Part shown: positions 17,021 to 26,122 of the stretch, one piece after another | Position numbering within the stretch: the stretch's first letter is position 1 | Layout of the letters: the number at the start of each line of letters is the position of its first letter | Assembly (NCBI GenBank): GCA_944387375.1 | Contig: CALXEQ010000001.1 | Location: forward strand, 126,483 to 190,482 | From: an uncultured Clostridia bacterium | Lineage (GTDB): Bacteria > Bacillota > Clostridia > TANB77 > CAG-465 | Direction of reading: 5' to 3' | DNA: 64,000 bases | Position numbers and translations under genes: made by a program | The notes under the pieces: generated by a model | What the model saw: the letters and a program-made list of their open reading frames with translations, nothing else | Database searches by the model: none | Told to the model about the DNA's origin: nothing

Positions 17021-17842
17021 ATGAAAACAGTAGTAATAACAGGAAGTGCAAGAGGCTTAGGCTTTGAAATGTCAAAAGTATTTTTAAATAATAATGTTAA
17101 TGTTGTAATAAGTGATGTTAACGAAGAAAACTTAAAAAAGGCAAAAGAGAATTTAGAAAGTATAAGTAAAAATGCAAGTGTTGAGGCATGTAAATGTAAT
17201 GTTACAAATACAGAAGATATAGAAAATTTAATTAAATTTGCAAAGGAAAAATTTTCAAAAATAGATATATGGATAAATAATGCAGGTGTTAATCAACCAG
17301 AAAAGGCAATTTGGGAACTTACACAAGAAGAGATTAATATTATATTAGATGTAGATCTAAAAGGTACAATAAATGCTACAAGATTAATAATGAAAGAAAT
17401 GGAAGCAAAAAAGAATGGTGCAATATATAATGTTGAAGGATATGGAAGTAATGATGCTATGATGCTTGGTCTTTCAATATACGGTACGGCTAAAAGGGGA
17501 ATTACGTATTTTACTCAGGCACTTGCAAAAGAAAATGAAACTAGAAATACAGGGGTTATTGTAGGAAGACTGTCACCGGGAATAATGATTACAGATTTTT
17601 TAGTAAATGCAGTAGGAGATAAGGAAAAAATTGTTTTATCTGAAAAGACTAAAAAAGTATATAATATTTTAGGAGATTATCCAGATGTTATTGCCAAACA
17701 TATGGTAGAAAATATGTTGTCTAATACAAAAAACAATGTTCATATTGAATGGCTTACAAATAGAAAAGCTGCATGGAGATTTATGACATCTTCATTTAAT
17801 AAAAGAGATTTCTTTAAAACTTTGAGTGATGGAAAAGAATAA
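17021..17842 (+). CDS. short-chain dehydrogenase, NYC1/NOL-like
   Basis: A 273-residue SDR. The cofactor loop is TGSARGLG (residues 7-14), NNAGV is at about 90-94, and the catalytic Y154 and K158 are in YGTAK. Where most SDRs have an I-S-S-V serine strand, this one reads YNVEGYGSND, like the NMDGAGSG stretch of chlorophyll b reductase (NYC1/NOL) relatives; the serine of G-Y-G-S is the probable catalytic one. Bacterial members outside phototrophs have no known substrate. It has its own promoter and a GGAGGT site. Confidence 0.83.
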   Translation: MKTVVITGSARGLGFEMSKVFLNNNVNVVISDVNEENLKKAKENLESISKNASVEACKCNVTNTEDIENLIKFAKEKFSKIDIWINNAGVNQPEKAIWELTQEEINIILDVDLKGTINATRLIMKEMEAKKNGAIYNVEGYGSNDAMMLGLSIYGTAKRGITYFTQALAKENETRNTGVIVGRLSPGIMITDFLVNAVGDKEKIVLSEKTKKVYNILGDYPDVIAKHMVENMLSNTKNNVHIEWLTNRKAAWRFMTSSFNKRDFFKTLSDGKE

Positions 17843-17907
17843 ATAGAATTTAAATAACATAATTGTGAAATATATGTGAAAAACATTACTTTTTACGTAA
17901 ACTATGT

Positions 17908-17913
17908 TATAAT
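17908..17913 (+). promoter_or_regulatory. -10 element before the 40-residue membrane protein gene
   Basis: A consensus TATAAT lies 54 bases before the small ORF. No good -35 is evident. Confidence 0.45.
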
Positions 17914-17966
17914 ATAAATGTAGTAAATAAACGTAGTAATAAATGTAGAAAGGAATGTGATAAAAA

Positions 17967-18089
17967 ATGAAAAAAATAGAAGGAATATTAAATACAGTAA
18001 CACATAGTAAAAGAAATTTAATAATATCTGCAGTAGTTTTATTGTTAGCAGGATATCTAATAGGATTTATTGGTATTAAGTTAGCATAA
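17967..18089 (+). CDS. 40-residue single-span membrane protein
   Basis: A short open frame of 40 codons. It has a basic N-terminal head (MKKIEG, then HSKRN) and one hydrophobic helix of about 22 residues with a GxxxG-like pattern near the end. Support for it being real is the combination of an upstream TATAAT, an AAAGGAATG site 11-14 bases before the ATG, and an intrinsic terminator directly after the stop, forming a compact single-gene unit. No family is recognised. Confidence 0.5.
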   Translation: MKKIEGILNTVTHSKRNLIISAVVLLLAGYLIGFIGIKLA

Positions 18090-18090
18090 A

Positions 18091-18126
18091 AAATGTCATA
18101 AGAAATTAATCTTATGGCATTTTTTT
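18091..18126 (+). terminator. intrinsic terminator after the small membrane protein gene
   Basis: The stem AATGTCATAAG with CTTATGGCATT (one G-T pair) is followed by TTTTT. Confidence 0.8.
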
Positions 18127-18224
18127 ATATAAAATAGATAGAAATTAAGTATAAAACGAATTATTTTAAATAAGAATATAAGGTAGATAAGCATATTAAA
18201 ATCAAAAAATATTATTATTAATAA

Positions 18225-18326
18225 ATGCTACAAATTTTTTTACTAGTACTTACTGCTACTGGTAAACATACATATAAAAGAGAAGATGGAGTATATGTAG
18301 TTCCAATCGGATGTTTAAAAAATTAA
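18225..18326 (+). pseudogene. possible C-terminal remnant of an AAA/DUF4143-type ATPase
   Basis: A 33-codon frame whose last 25 residues (TATGKHTYKREDG, then VYVVPIGCLKN) read like the conserved C-terminal end of a larger protein, not a free-standing peptide. The strand-turn-strand ending YVVPIGCLK recalls the nuclease-like tail of AAA/DUF4143 ATPases, one of which is intact at 26123-27475, but that match is from memory and uncertain. There is no ribosome site, and the sequence upstream is stop-rich. A strong terminator follows 35 bases later. Confidence 0.35.
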
Positions 18327-18360
18327 ACTTTAGTTAAAAATATAAAAGGTATATATTAAT

Positions 18361-18390
18361 AAAATAAGCTAGATTTTTCTAGCTTATTTT
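18361..18390. terminator. bidirectional hairpin terminator
   Basis: The perfect 13-bp inverted repeat AAAATAAGCTAGA with TCTAGCTTATTTT encloses a 4-base TTTT loop, with T or A tracts on either side. Confidence 0.8.
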
Positions 18391-18410
18391 TAAATTTAGT
18401 ATAAAATAAA

Positions 18411-18435
18411 AAGAATTCTGCAAAAACAGAATCCT
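18411..18435 (-). terminator. terminator of the glycosyltransferase gene
   Basis: Read on the minus strand, GGATTCTG pairs with CAGAATTC around TTTTTG, followed by TTTTTATTTT. Confidence 0.8.
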
Positions 18436-18440
18436 TTATA

Positions 18441-19967
18441 TTATAAGTCATCATCTAAACTTGGTCCACCAACTACTCTTTTTGGAATTTTTACTTCCTC
18501 GTCACCATTTTGACCAGATTGTTTATTATGAGATTTAACAGCTTGAGAGAATATATCTAATAATTCAGTATTAATAGCTTCTTGAGAGTAAGTATCTTTA
18601 GTGTATTTAGCTATTGCATCATTATCAAATGTAACTCTTCCATCAAATATATCCATCATAGCTCTTGAAAGCTCATCACTATCATCAACAGGTACTAACA
18701 TTCCAAGATCTGTTGTATAAGTTCCTTTTGTTCCAGCATTTGGAGCAAGAATACTTGGATCTTTAGAATCAGTTTCTGGATTATAGTGTTCTTTTATAGT
18801 CTTACCAGTTGTATTCATAATATCTGGAATACCACCACTATTTGTAGCAACTACTGGGTGACCACATGCAGTACCTTCAATAACTACAAGACCAAATGGT
18901 TCTTTTCTTGAAGGAACAACAGAGATGTCCGCTAAATTTTGTAGTTGACGAATAACATCATGACCTTGAAGTCCAACAAAGTGTAAATTTTTAAGTCCAA
19001 GATTTTCAGCTTGTGCTTTTAATTCAGGTTCTAATGCACCAGTTCCAACTACAACTGTTAAAAGCTTTTTACCTTCTTTTTCACATGCTTCTTCATTTTT
19101 CTTTGTAGCATCAAGTAATACGTCAATTCCTTTGAAATCTGCAAATTTTCCAACAAACAAAGCCATATTATCATAGTCTTTTGGAAGTTTTCCATCTTCA
19201 CTTCTATCAGATGTAAGGCTATCAAATAAAGAGTCTTTGTCTACATCTTCCATAACATGGAATATATCTGGATTATATCCATTTTTAACTAAAACAACTT
19301 TATCTGCAGCTTCAGGGAATAACTCACAAAATTGTTGCTTTTGGTCTTCAGAAATGACAATTATTCTTTGTGCAGCTTTAGCAGCTTTTTTTGCCATTTC
19401 TACAAAGTGAAAATATATTTCTGATTGTGCTTTTAGATCTTGCAATTCTTTAGCAGATAGATTTCCTTTTTTTAAATTAGGTCTTAAATCTCTTAATGTT
19501 TCTAAACTTCTTTTGTAACCCATTAAGTCAGTACCATGTATAGTGATAATAAGTGGTATATTAAATTCAGCTGCTATGGCACTATGAATCCAGTTGTGTT
19601 GACCATGTATGACATCCGGTTTAAATATATCAGCTTCTTCTTTAATTGCATGTCTATATTCTTCTTCAATAGCTTTTATTTGCTCAAGATTTAAATTCCA
19701 AAAAGTAGAAGTAGATCTTGTATGTGTTGTAAACATTGGAAAGTTAAAATCAAGTTGTCCTTCTATTTTTTCTGGATTTTCACTTTCTGCTGTAAATAAT
19801 ACTGGATGATATTTAACACCAGGTACTCTTGGAAAATCTGTCCTATTTTCAGAAAGAATAGTACAAATGTTGTGTCCTTGTTTTACAAACCCCTCAGCTT
19901 GTGTGGTAATTAAGGTACCACTTCCTGCACCATTATTTGGAAAGCCAGTTACCTGTAAAATATTCAT
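18441..19967 (-). CDS. GT4-family glycosyltransferase
   Basis: A 508-residue GT-B fold glycosyltransferase. The N-terminal domain begins with MNILQVTGFPNNGAGSG and has the HGQHNW and TIHGTDL loops. The C-terminal domain has VGKFADFKG, VVVGTG and the GT4 E-x7-E catalytic motif in SRKEPFGLVVIEG, then GIPDI. A CDKTG-like insertion near residues 385-420 and an acidic C-terminal tail are extra. GT4 members transfer sugars from UDP-, ADP- or GDP-sugars to acceptors such as lipids, sugar phosphates or glycans; donor and acceptor are not deducible. It is transcribed alone and opposite to its neighbours, with GGAGGAATT before the ATG. Confidence 0.85.
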   Translation of the reverse strand: MNILQVTGFPNNGAGSGTLITTQAEGFVKQGHNICTILSENRTDFPRVPGVKYHPVLFTAESENPEKIEGQLDFNFPMFTTHTRSTSTFWNLNLEQIKAIEEEYRHAIKEEADIFKPDVIHGQHNWIHSAIAAEFNIPLIITIHGTDLMGYKRSLETLRDLRPNLKKGNLSAKELQDLKAQSEIYFHFVEMAKKAAKAAQRIIVISEDQKQQFCELFPEAADKVVLVKNGYNPDIFHVMEDVDKDSLFDSLTSDRSEDGKLPKDYDNMALFVGKFADFKGIDVLLDATKKNEEACEKEGKKLLTVVVGTGALEPELKAQAENLGLKNLHFVGLQGHDVIRQLQNLADISVVPSRKEPFGLVVIEGTACGHPVVATNSGGIPDIMNTTGKTIKEHYNPETDSKDPSILAPNAGTKGTYTTDLGMLVPVDDSDELSRAMMDIFDGRVTFDNDAIAKYTKDTYSQEAINTELLDIFSQAVKSHNKQSGQNGDEEVKIPKRVVGGPSLDDDL

Positions 19968-19997
19968 TTTTAATTCCTCCTCTTTTAATTAAAAATC

Positions 19998-20018
19998 GGG
20001 TAATAAAATTTGTTACCC
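19998..20018. repeat. inverted repeat in the glycosyltransferase leader
   Basis: GGGTAA and TTACCC are separated by 9 bases, placed between the minus-strand -10 box and the ribosome site. It could be an operator or an RNA hairpin. Confidence 0.5.
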
Positions 20019-20023
20019 ATACA

Positions 20024-20052
20024 ATAATATCATAAAATGTTACAAAAAGCAA
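20024..20052 (-). promoter_or_regulatory. promoter for the glycosyltransferase gene
   Basis: On the minus strand, the -35 TTGCTT (20052-20047) is followed by a 17-bp spacer and TATTAT (20029-20024) with an extended TG. Confidence 0.6.
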
Positions 20053-20217
20053 CAAGAATAGCTAAAGTTTCATAAAATATGTAATTTTAAATTAACATAA
20101 AAAAGAAATATATTGCAATGGTTAGTAATATAAAAAAAATAGTTGATTTTAAATGTAGTTTATGATAGAATAAGATAGAAAATAGGAATATATCCTATTG
20201 TGAAGGAGGAAATAGTA

Positions 20218-20757
20218 ATGGAATTAAAAGGTTCAAAAACAGAACAAAATTTAATGACTGCTTTTGCAGGAGAATCACAAGCAAGAAACAAATATACTTA
20301 TTTTGCATCTAAAGCAAAAAAAGAAGGATATGAGCAAATTGCTGCTATATTCCAAGAGACTGCAGATAATGAAAAAGAACATGCAAAAATGTGGTTTAAA
20401 CTTTTAAATGGTGGAGATATACCAACTACTGTTGAAAATTTAAAAGCTGCTGCTGAAGGAGAAAATTACGAATGGACTGATATGTATGATAAAATGGCAA
20501 AAGAAGCTAAAGAAGAAGGTTTTGATAGAATCGCATATCTATTTGAAGCAGTAGGAAAAATAGAAAAAGAACATGAAGAAAGATATCTTAAATTATTAGA
20601 TAATGTAAAAGAAGGAAAAGTTTTTGATTGTGGCGAAGTAAAAGTATGGAAATGTAGAAATTGTGGACACATTCATGTAGGAAAAACTGCTCCAGCTGTT
20701 TGTCCAGTATGTTCACATCCACAAGCATATTTTGAAATAAAAGCAGAAAATTATTAA
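20218..20757 (+). CDS. rbr: rubrerythrin
   Basis: A 179-residue rubrerythrin, a cytoplasmic peroxide-scavenging non-haem iron protein of anaerobes. The N-terminal ferritin-like four-helix domain supplies di-iron ligands, including E19 (GESQA) and the E-x2-H pair in NEKEHAK (about 52-55), with a second copy in KIEKEHEER. The C-terminal rubredoxin domain has C146-x2-C149 and C162-x2-C165. The true start is ATG 20218 after GAAGGAGG, six codons into the longer frame. A terminator follows. Confidence 0.95.
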   Translation: MELKGSKTEQNLMTAFAGESQARNKYTYFASKAKKEGYEQIAAIFQETADNEKEHAKMWFKLLNGGDIPTTVENLKAAAEGENYEWTDMYDKMAKEAKEEGFDRIAYLFEAVGKIEKEHEERYLKLLDNVKEGKVFDCGEVKVWKCRNCGHIHVGKTAPAVCPVCSHPQAYFEIKAENY

Positions 20758-20765
20758 TTAATATA

Positions 20766-20802
20766 AAGTGATAAGTAGTTTTACTATTTATCATTTTTTT
20801 TG
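20766..20802 (+). terminator. intrinsic terminator after rubrerythrin
   Basis: The stem AGTGATAAGTAG with CTATTTATCATT encloses a TTTTA loop and is followed by a T-run. Confidence 0.8.
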
Positions 20803-20806
20803 TGTA

Positions 20807-20815
20807 TGATATAAT
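20807..20815 (+). promoter_or_regulatory. extended -10 element before the TVP38-like gene
   Basis: TGATATAAT lies 25 bases before the start codon and directly downstream of the rubrerythrin terminator. Confidence 0.6.
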
Positions 20816-20839
20816 TATTAATGCTAATTGAGGTGAGTT

Positions 20840-21571
20840 ATGAAAAAGAATGACTTAAAAAATGAAAAACGAAAAAAAGTAATTAAATATATAATATTAG
20901 CATTAGTAATTTTAGTTTTTATTGGTGTTATTTTGTGGCTTTTTCCACTTATGAGAAATATTACTACGACACAAGGACAACTAGAATTTAAAGAAAAAAT
21001 AGATAGTATGGGAATTATTGGAGCATTAATTCTTTTTGGGTTACAATTTGCACAAATATTTTTTGTAGTATTACCGGGTGAACCATTAGAGGTTTTAGCT
21101 GGAATGTGTTATGGTCCTTTTTTGGGAACTATATTTGTATTTTTTAGTGTGTTTATAATTACTACTTTTATAGTGCTAATTACTAAAAAGTTTGGTGAAA
21201 AAATAATTAATAGTGTATGGGATGAAAAGAAAATTAAAAAAATTAAAAATAGCAAAGCTTTTAAAAATGCTAAAAAAATAGAAATATTAATGATTATATT
21301 ATTTTTAATTCCGGGAACTCCTAAAGATTTATTAACATATATAGGTGCAATTTTGCCAATAAATCCTATAAAATTTATACTTATTTCTACTTTTGTAAGA
21401 TTTCCATCTGTTATATCATCAACAATTGCAGGAGCAAATATTGCATCCGGAAATTTTAAATCGATGATTATAGTTTATGTGGTAACAATTATAATTACAG
21501 CTTCAGCTATTTTTATATCAACTAAAATGGATAAAAATACAAAAGAGGCAATGGATGTATTAAAAAAATAA
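20840..21571 (+). CDS. TVP38/TMEM64-family (VTT domain) membrane protein
   Basis: A 243-residue membrane protein with a basic cytoplasmic N-terminus, a first helix at about 16-36 and a VTT/SNARE-associated core. The core has two re-entrant motifs, PGEPLEVLAGMCYGPFLG (about 80-97) and FLIPGTPKDLLTYIGA (about 155-170), the F-x-x-P-G-x-P-x-D signature. The family includes DedA-like proteins implicated in lipid scrambling and envelope homeostasis. The GAGGTGAG site fits the ATG at 20840. Confidence 0.88.
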   Translation: MKKNDLKNEKRKKVIKYIILALVILVFIGVILWLFPLMRNITTTQGQLEFKEKIDSMGIIGALILFGLQFAQIFFVVLPGEPLEVLAGMCYGPFLGTIFVFFSVFIITTFIVLITKKFGEKIINSVWDEKKIKKIKNSKAFKNAKKIEILMIILFLIPGTPKDLLTYIGAILPINPIKFILISTFVRFPSVISSTIAGANIASGNFKSMIIVYVVTIIITASAIFISTKMDKNTKEAMDVLKK

Positions 21572-21709
21572 AAAATAATTTAAATAAAGTTGCACAAAAT
21601 ATATATGAAAATAATTTTTATATTATATAAAATATAATATAAAATTTGTTGAAAAAAAGATTTTGGTATGGTATTATAATGTATGGTAAAAAAATATGAG
21701 GAGGTATTT

Positions 21710-23944
21710 ATGGATTTTAAACAATGGACAGGTTTTGATAAGTCTGGAGAATGGACAAAGGAAATTGATGTAAGAGGGTTTATTCAAAAGAATTATACTC
21801 CTTATGAAGGAGACGATTCTTTCTTAGAAGGAACAACAGAAAGAACACAAAAATTATGGGATAAAGTATTAAAACTTTATGAAAAAGAGAGAAAAAAAGG
21901 AGTATTAGATGTTGATACAAAAACTCCATCAGCTGTAAATGCATATGATGCTGGATATATAGACAAAAATTTAGAACAAATTGTAGGACTTCAAACTGAT
22001 GCTCCACTTAAAAGAGCTATTATGCCAAATGGTGGAATTAGAATAGTTGAAAAATCATGTGAGGCTTATGGATACGAAGTAGATAAAGAAACAGATTATA
22101 TATATAATAATCTAAGAAAAACACATAATGATGGAGTATTTAGTGTTTATACACCAGATATAAGATCAGCAAGAAGTGCTCACTTGCTTACTGGTCTTCC
22201 AGATGGATATGGACGTGGAAGAATAATTGGAGATTATAGAAGAGTTGCACTATATGGTGTAGATGTTTTAATTGAAGAGAAAAAAACAGAACTTGAAATT
22301 TTAAATGTAGATGAATTTACAGAAAAAGTAATTAGAGAACGTGAAGAAATACATGATCAAATACAAGCTTTAGAAGATTTAAAGAAAATGGCTTTAAGAT
22401 ATGGTTATGACATATCTGTACCAGCACAAAATGCTAAAGAGGCAATACAGTGGTTATATTTTGCATATTTAGCAGCAACAAAAGATCAAAATGGTGCAGC
22501 TATGAGTATAGGTAGAACTTCTACTTTTTTAGATATTTACATTCAAAGAGATTTAGAAAATGGTGCAATTACAGAAAAAGAAGCTCAAGAGCTTATGGAT
22601 CATTTTGTTATGAAGTTACGTATGATTAGATTTTTACGTACACCAGAATATAATGAGCTATTTAGTGGAGATCCTGTATGGGTAACAGAAAGTATTGGTG
22701 GAATGGGAATAGATGGAAGAACACTTGTAACTAAAAATTCATACAGAGTGTTACATACATTAGTAAATTTAGGACCTGCACCAGAGCCAAATTTAACTGT
22801 ATTATGGTCTAAAAATTTACCTGAAAACTTTAAAAAATATACAGCAAAGATTTCTATTAAAACATCATCTATTCAATATGAAAATGATGATTTGATGAGA
22901 ATATCTTTAGGAGATGACTATGGTATAGCATGCTGTGTTTCCCCTATGAGAATTGGAAAACAAATGCAGTTTTTTGGAGCTAGAGCAAATCTTGCAAAGA
23001 CACTTTTATATGCTATAAATGGTGGTAGAGATGAAAAGAGTGGAAAACAAGTTACACCAAGATATGAGCCTATTACATCTGAATATCTAGATTATGATGA
23101 AGTAGTTGAAAAATTTGATCAAATGATGGAGTATGTGGCAAAAATATATATTAAAGCTTTAAATGCAATACATTATATGCATGATAAATATTCATATGAA
23201 GCTCTAGAGATGGCTCTTCATGATAAAGATATATTAAGAACAATGGCTTGTGGAATAGCTGGTCTTTCTGTAGTTGCAGATTCTTTATCTGCTATAAAAT
23301 ATGCAAAAGTGAAAGTTATTCGTGATGAGACTGGTCTTGCAGTAGATTATAGCGTAGAAGGAGATTTTCCAAAATTTGGAAATGATGATGATAGAGTAGA
23401 TGATCTTGCAGTAAATATAGTAAAACAATTTATGAGAAAACTTCAAAAGCATATTACATATAGAGACTCAAAGCATACATTATCTATACTTACAATTACA
23501 TCAAATGTAGTATATGGTAAAGCTACTGGCAATACACCAGACGGAAGAAGAAGTGGAGAGCCTTTTGGACCTGGAGCAAATCCATTACATGGAAGAGATA
23601 CTAATGGTGCAGTTGCAGTAATGAATTCAATAGCAAAACTTCCATATGAATATTCAGAAGATGGTATTTCATATACATTCTCAATTACTCCTTCTACCTT
23701 AGGAGATAATGGAGATACACAGGTTAAAAACTTAGTTAATTTACTTGATGGATATTTTAAACAAACAGGACATCATATAAATGTTAATGTTTTTGATAGA
23801 GCATTACTTGAAGATGCTATGGAGCATCCAGAAAAATATCCACAACTTACAATACGTGTTTCTGGATATGCAGTTAATTTTGTAAAATTAACAAGAGAAC
23901 AACAATTAGATGTTATAAATAGAACTATACATGAAAAATTTTAA
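21710..23944 (+). CDS. pflB: formate C-acetyltransferase (pyruvate formate-lyase)
   Basis: A 744-residue glycyl radical enzyme that converts pyruvate and CoA to formate and acetyl-CoA in anaerobic fermentation. The paired active-site cysteines are C408-C409 in GIACCVSP, and the radical glycine is G719 in RVSGYAVNF near the C-terminus, as required. I start at ATG 21710 after GAGGAGGT; the longer frame from 21683 covers the ribosome site. The activase gene overlaps the context immediately downstream. A TATAAT at 21675-21680 is the likely -10. Acetyl-CoA made here can feed pta-ackA, 32 kb downstream. Confidence 0.97.
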   Translation: MDFKQWTGFDKSGEWTKEIDVRGFIQKNYTPYEGDDSFLEGTTERTQKLWDKVLKLYEKERKKGVLDVDTKTPSAVNAYDAGYIDKNLEQIVGLQTDAPLKRAIMPNGGIRIVEKSCEAYGYEVDKETDYIYNNLRKTHNDGVFSVYTPDIRSARSAHLLTGLPDGYGRGRIIGDYRRVALYGVDVLIEEKKTELEILNVDEFTEKVIREREEIHDQIQALEDLKKMALRYGYDISVPAQNAKEAIQWLYFAYLAATKDQNGAAMSIGRTSTFLDIYIQRDLENGAITEKEAQELMDHFVMKLRMIRFLRTPEYNELFSGDPVWVTESIGGMGIDGRTLVTKNSYRVLHTLVNLGPAPEPNLTVLWSKNLPENFKKYTAKISIKTSSIQYENDDLMRISLGDDYGIACCVSPMRIGKQMQFFGARANLAKTLLYAINGGRDEKSGKQVTPRYEPITSEYLDYDEVVEKFDQMMEYVAKIYIKALNAIHYMHDKYSYEALEMALHDKDILRTMACGIAGLSVVADSLSAIKYAKVKVIRDETGLAVDYSVEGDFPKFGNDDDRVDDLAVNIVKQFMRKLQKHITYRDSKHTLSILTITSNVVYGKATGNTPDGRRSGEPFGPGANPLHGRDTNGAVAVMNSIAKLPYEYSEDGISYTFSITPSTLGDNGDTQVKNLVNLLDGYFKQTGHHINVNVFDRALLEDAMEHPEKYPQLTIRVSGYAVNFVKLTREQQLDVINRTIHEKF

Positions 23945-23957
23945 AATTGGAGGAGCA

Positions 23958-24668
23958 ATGAAGGGGAGAATACATTCTTTTGAAAGCTTAGGTGCAGTTG
24001 ATGGACCAGGACTTAGATACGTTATATTTATGCAAGGTTGTAATTTAAAATGTAAATATTGCCAAAATAGAGATACTTGGGATATTCATGGTGGAGAAGA
24101 ATATGATGTAGAAGAGGTATTTGAAAAAATACTAAGATATAAAAACTACATAACTCCAAATGGCGGTGTAACAATTAGTGGTGGAGAGCCATTACTTCAG
24201 TCAAAATTTTTAATAGAACTATTTAAAAAATTAAAAAAAGAAAATATAAGTACTTGCATTGATACATCTGGTAATGTTGCACTTACAGATGAAATAAAAG
24301 AGTTAATAGACTTGACAGATCTCTTTTTACTTGATATAAAATGTATTAATGATGATATTTGTAAAGATTTAGTTGGTGTATCAAATAAAAGAGAATTAGA
24401 ATTTGCTAGATACTTAAGTGACAATGGTAAAAAAATGTGGATAAGACAAGTACTTGTACCAACTATAACAGATAAAGAGGAAGACTTAAATAAATTATCT
24501 GAATTTATACATACTTTAAATGGAGTAGAAAAAGTAGAAATATTAAAATATCATGATTTAGGAAAATTTAAATGGGAAAATTTAAAGTTAAAATATCCTT
24601 TGGATGGATATAGAACAGCTAATGAGGAAGATGTAAAAAGAGCAAAAGAAATAATGGGCTTAAAATAG
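23958..24668 (+). CDS. pflA: pyruvate formate-lyase activating enzyme
   Basis: A 236-residue radical SAM enzyme that installs the glycyl radical on PflB using S-adenosylmethionine. The 4Fe-4S ligands form C28-x3-C32-x2-C35 (GCNLKCKYC), and the SAM-binding GGEPLLQ follows at about 79-85. Start ATG 23958 is chosen for its GGAGGA site; the longer frame begins inside pflB. Only 13 bases separate it from the pflB stop, so the two genes form one operon. Confidence 0.96.
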   Translation: MKGRIHSFESLGAVDGPGLRYVIFMQGCNLKCKYCQNRDTWDIHGGEEYDVEEVFEKILRYKNYITPNGGVTISGGEPLLQSKFLIELFKKLKKENISTCIDTSGNVALTDEIKELIDLTDLFLLDIKCINDDICKDLVGVSNKRELEFARYLSDNGKKMWIRQVLVPTITDKEEDLNKLSEFIHTLNGVEKVEILKYHDLGKFKWENLKLKYPLDGYRTANEEDVKRAKEIMGLK

Positions 24669-24696
24669 TATATAAATTTATTGGAGGTAGTTTATT

Positions 24697-26061
24697 TTGA
24701 GAAAATATTTTGGAACAGATGGAATAAGAAGAATTGCAAATACAGAGCTTACACCAGAACTTGTGTATAAAGTAGCAAAAGCTGGAGCATATGTTTTATC
24801 TAAACATACTGATCATACACCTACAATTTTTATTGGTAGAGATACAAGAATATCTGGTACTTTAATTGAAAGTGCTATGATTGCTGGATTTTTAAGTTAT
24901 GGTGCAAATGTAAAAACATTAGGCGTTATGCCAACACCTGCAGTTGCATATTTAACACGTAAATTCAAAGCAGATGCATCTGTTGTAATATCTGCATCAC
25001 ATAATACTTATGAATTTAATGGAGTTAAATATTTTAGTAATAAAGGAATGAAAATACCAGATAGTTTAGAAGAAGAAATAGAGCAGGTTATGGAGTCTGG
25101 TAAATTAGAAGAGCTTACTGCATGTAATGATAAAATAGGAGTAAGTGAAAATAGAGAAGACTTACTTGAAGAGTATGTATTTTTCTTTAGAAAAATATTT
25201 GAAGATAAGTTACTTGATGTGTTAGATGATGACTTTAGAGTGGTAATTGATACAGCAAATGGTGCAACAAGTAAAGTAGCACCAAAAGTATTCAAAGCAT
25301 TAGGAATTAATTATAAAGTAATAAATAATTCTCCTGATGGAATAAACATAAATAAAGATTGTGGTTCTACTCATATAGAAAATTTAGCTAAATATGTTGT
25401 AGAAAATCACTTTAATTTAGGTATTGCATACGATGGTGATGGAGATAGATGTCTATGTGTAGACGAAAATGGTAATATATTAGATGGGGATATAATACTT
25501 GCAATTGTATCAAATTACTTAAAGAAAAATAACAAGTTAAAAAAAGATACGCTTGTTGCAACAGTTATGAGTAATTTAGGACTTAAAAAATACTGTAAAG
25601 AAAATGGAATAGATTTTGTACAAACAAGTGTTGGAGATAGATATGTTTTAGAGAGTATGCTAGAAAATGGATATAATTTAGGTGGAGAACAATCAGGACA
25701 TATAATATTTCTAGATTATAATCCAACAGGGGATGGAATATTGACATCTTTAATGTTAATAGAAATATTATTAAAATCAAAGAAGAAGGCAAGTGAGCTT
25801 GCATCAATTGTTACTATATATCCACAAGTACTTGTTAATGCAAAGGTGTCAGGAGATAAAAAATATAAATATCTAGAAGATGAAGTAATAAAGGCAAAAA
25901 TAGAAGAAATAGAAAAAGAATTTGCAGATACTGGAAGAGTACTTATTAGACCATCTGGAACAGAACCTCTAGTTAGAGTTATGATTGAAGGAGAAAATCA
26001 AGATATTTTAGATAAAAGAGCACATGAACTTGCAAATTTAATTGAGGAAAGACTTAAATAA
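24697..26061 (+). CDS. glmM: phosphoglucosamine mutase
   Basis: A 454-residue alpha-D-phosphohexomutase that converts glucosamine-6-phosphate to glucosamine-1-phosphate for UDP-GlcNAc and peptidoglycan synthesis. The N-terminus has YFGTDGIRR, the phosphoserine loop is S101 in SASHN, the metal loop is DGDGDR and the sugar loop is GGEQSGH. The phosphate-binding RPSGTEPLVRVM closes the protein. Translation starts with TTG at 24697 after TTGGAGGT. It may share the pfl transcript, as only 28 bases separate them. Confidence 0.96.
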   Translation: MRKYFGTDGIRRIANTELTPELVYKVAKAGAYVLSKHTDHTPTIFIGRDTRISGTLIESAMIAGFLSYGANVKTLGVMPTPAVAYLTRKFKADASVVISASHNTYEFNGVKYFSNKGMKIPDSLEEEIEQVMESGKLEELTACNDKIGVSENREDLLEEYVFFFRKIFEDKLLDVLDDDFRVVIDTANGATSKVAPKVFKALGINYKVINNSPDGININKDCGSTHIENLAKYVVENHFNLGIAYDGDGDRCLCVDENGNILDGDIILAIVSNYLKKNNKLKKDTLVATVMSNLGLKKYCKENGIDFVQTSVGDRYVLESMLENGYNLGGEQSGHIIFLDYNPTGDGILTSLMLIEILLKSKKKASELASIVTIYPQVLVNAKVSGDKKYKYLEDEVIKAKIEEIEKEFADTGRVLIRPSGTEPLVRVMIEGENQDILDKRAHELANLIEERLK

Positions 26062-26065
26062 AATA

Positions 26066-26120
26066 AAAACTCTAAATCAAAATTTAGTATATACTAGATA
26101 GCGATTTAGAGCTTTTTATT
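26066..26120. terminator. bidirectional terminator between glmM and the DUF4143 ATPase gene
   Basis: The inverted repeat CTCTAAATC (26070-26078) with GATTTAGAG (26103-26111) is followed by CTTTTTATTT on the plus strand and GTTTTTATTTT on the minus strand. Confidence 0.8.
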
Positions 26121-26122
26121 TA

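Larger units (their letters stand above)
18127..18440. other. intergenic stretch with a gene remnant and two terminators
   Basis: No full-length gene is visible in this stretch. It contains a 33-codon fragment that looks like the tail of a lost gene (18225-18326), a strong hairpin (18361-18390), and the terminator of the minus-strand glycosyltransferase (18411-18435). Confidence 0.6.
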
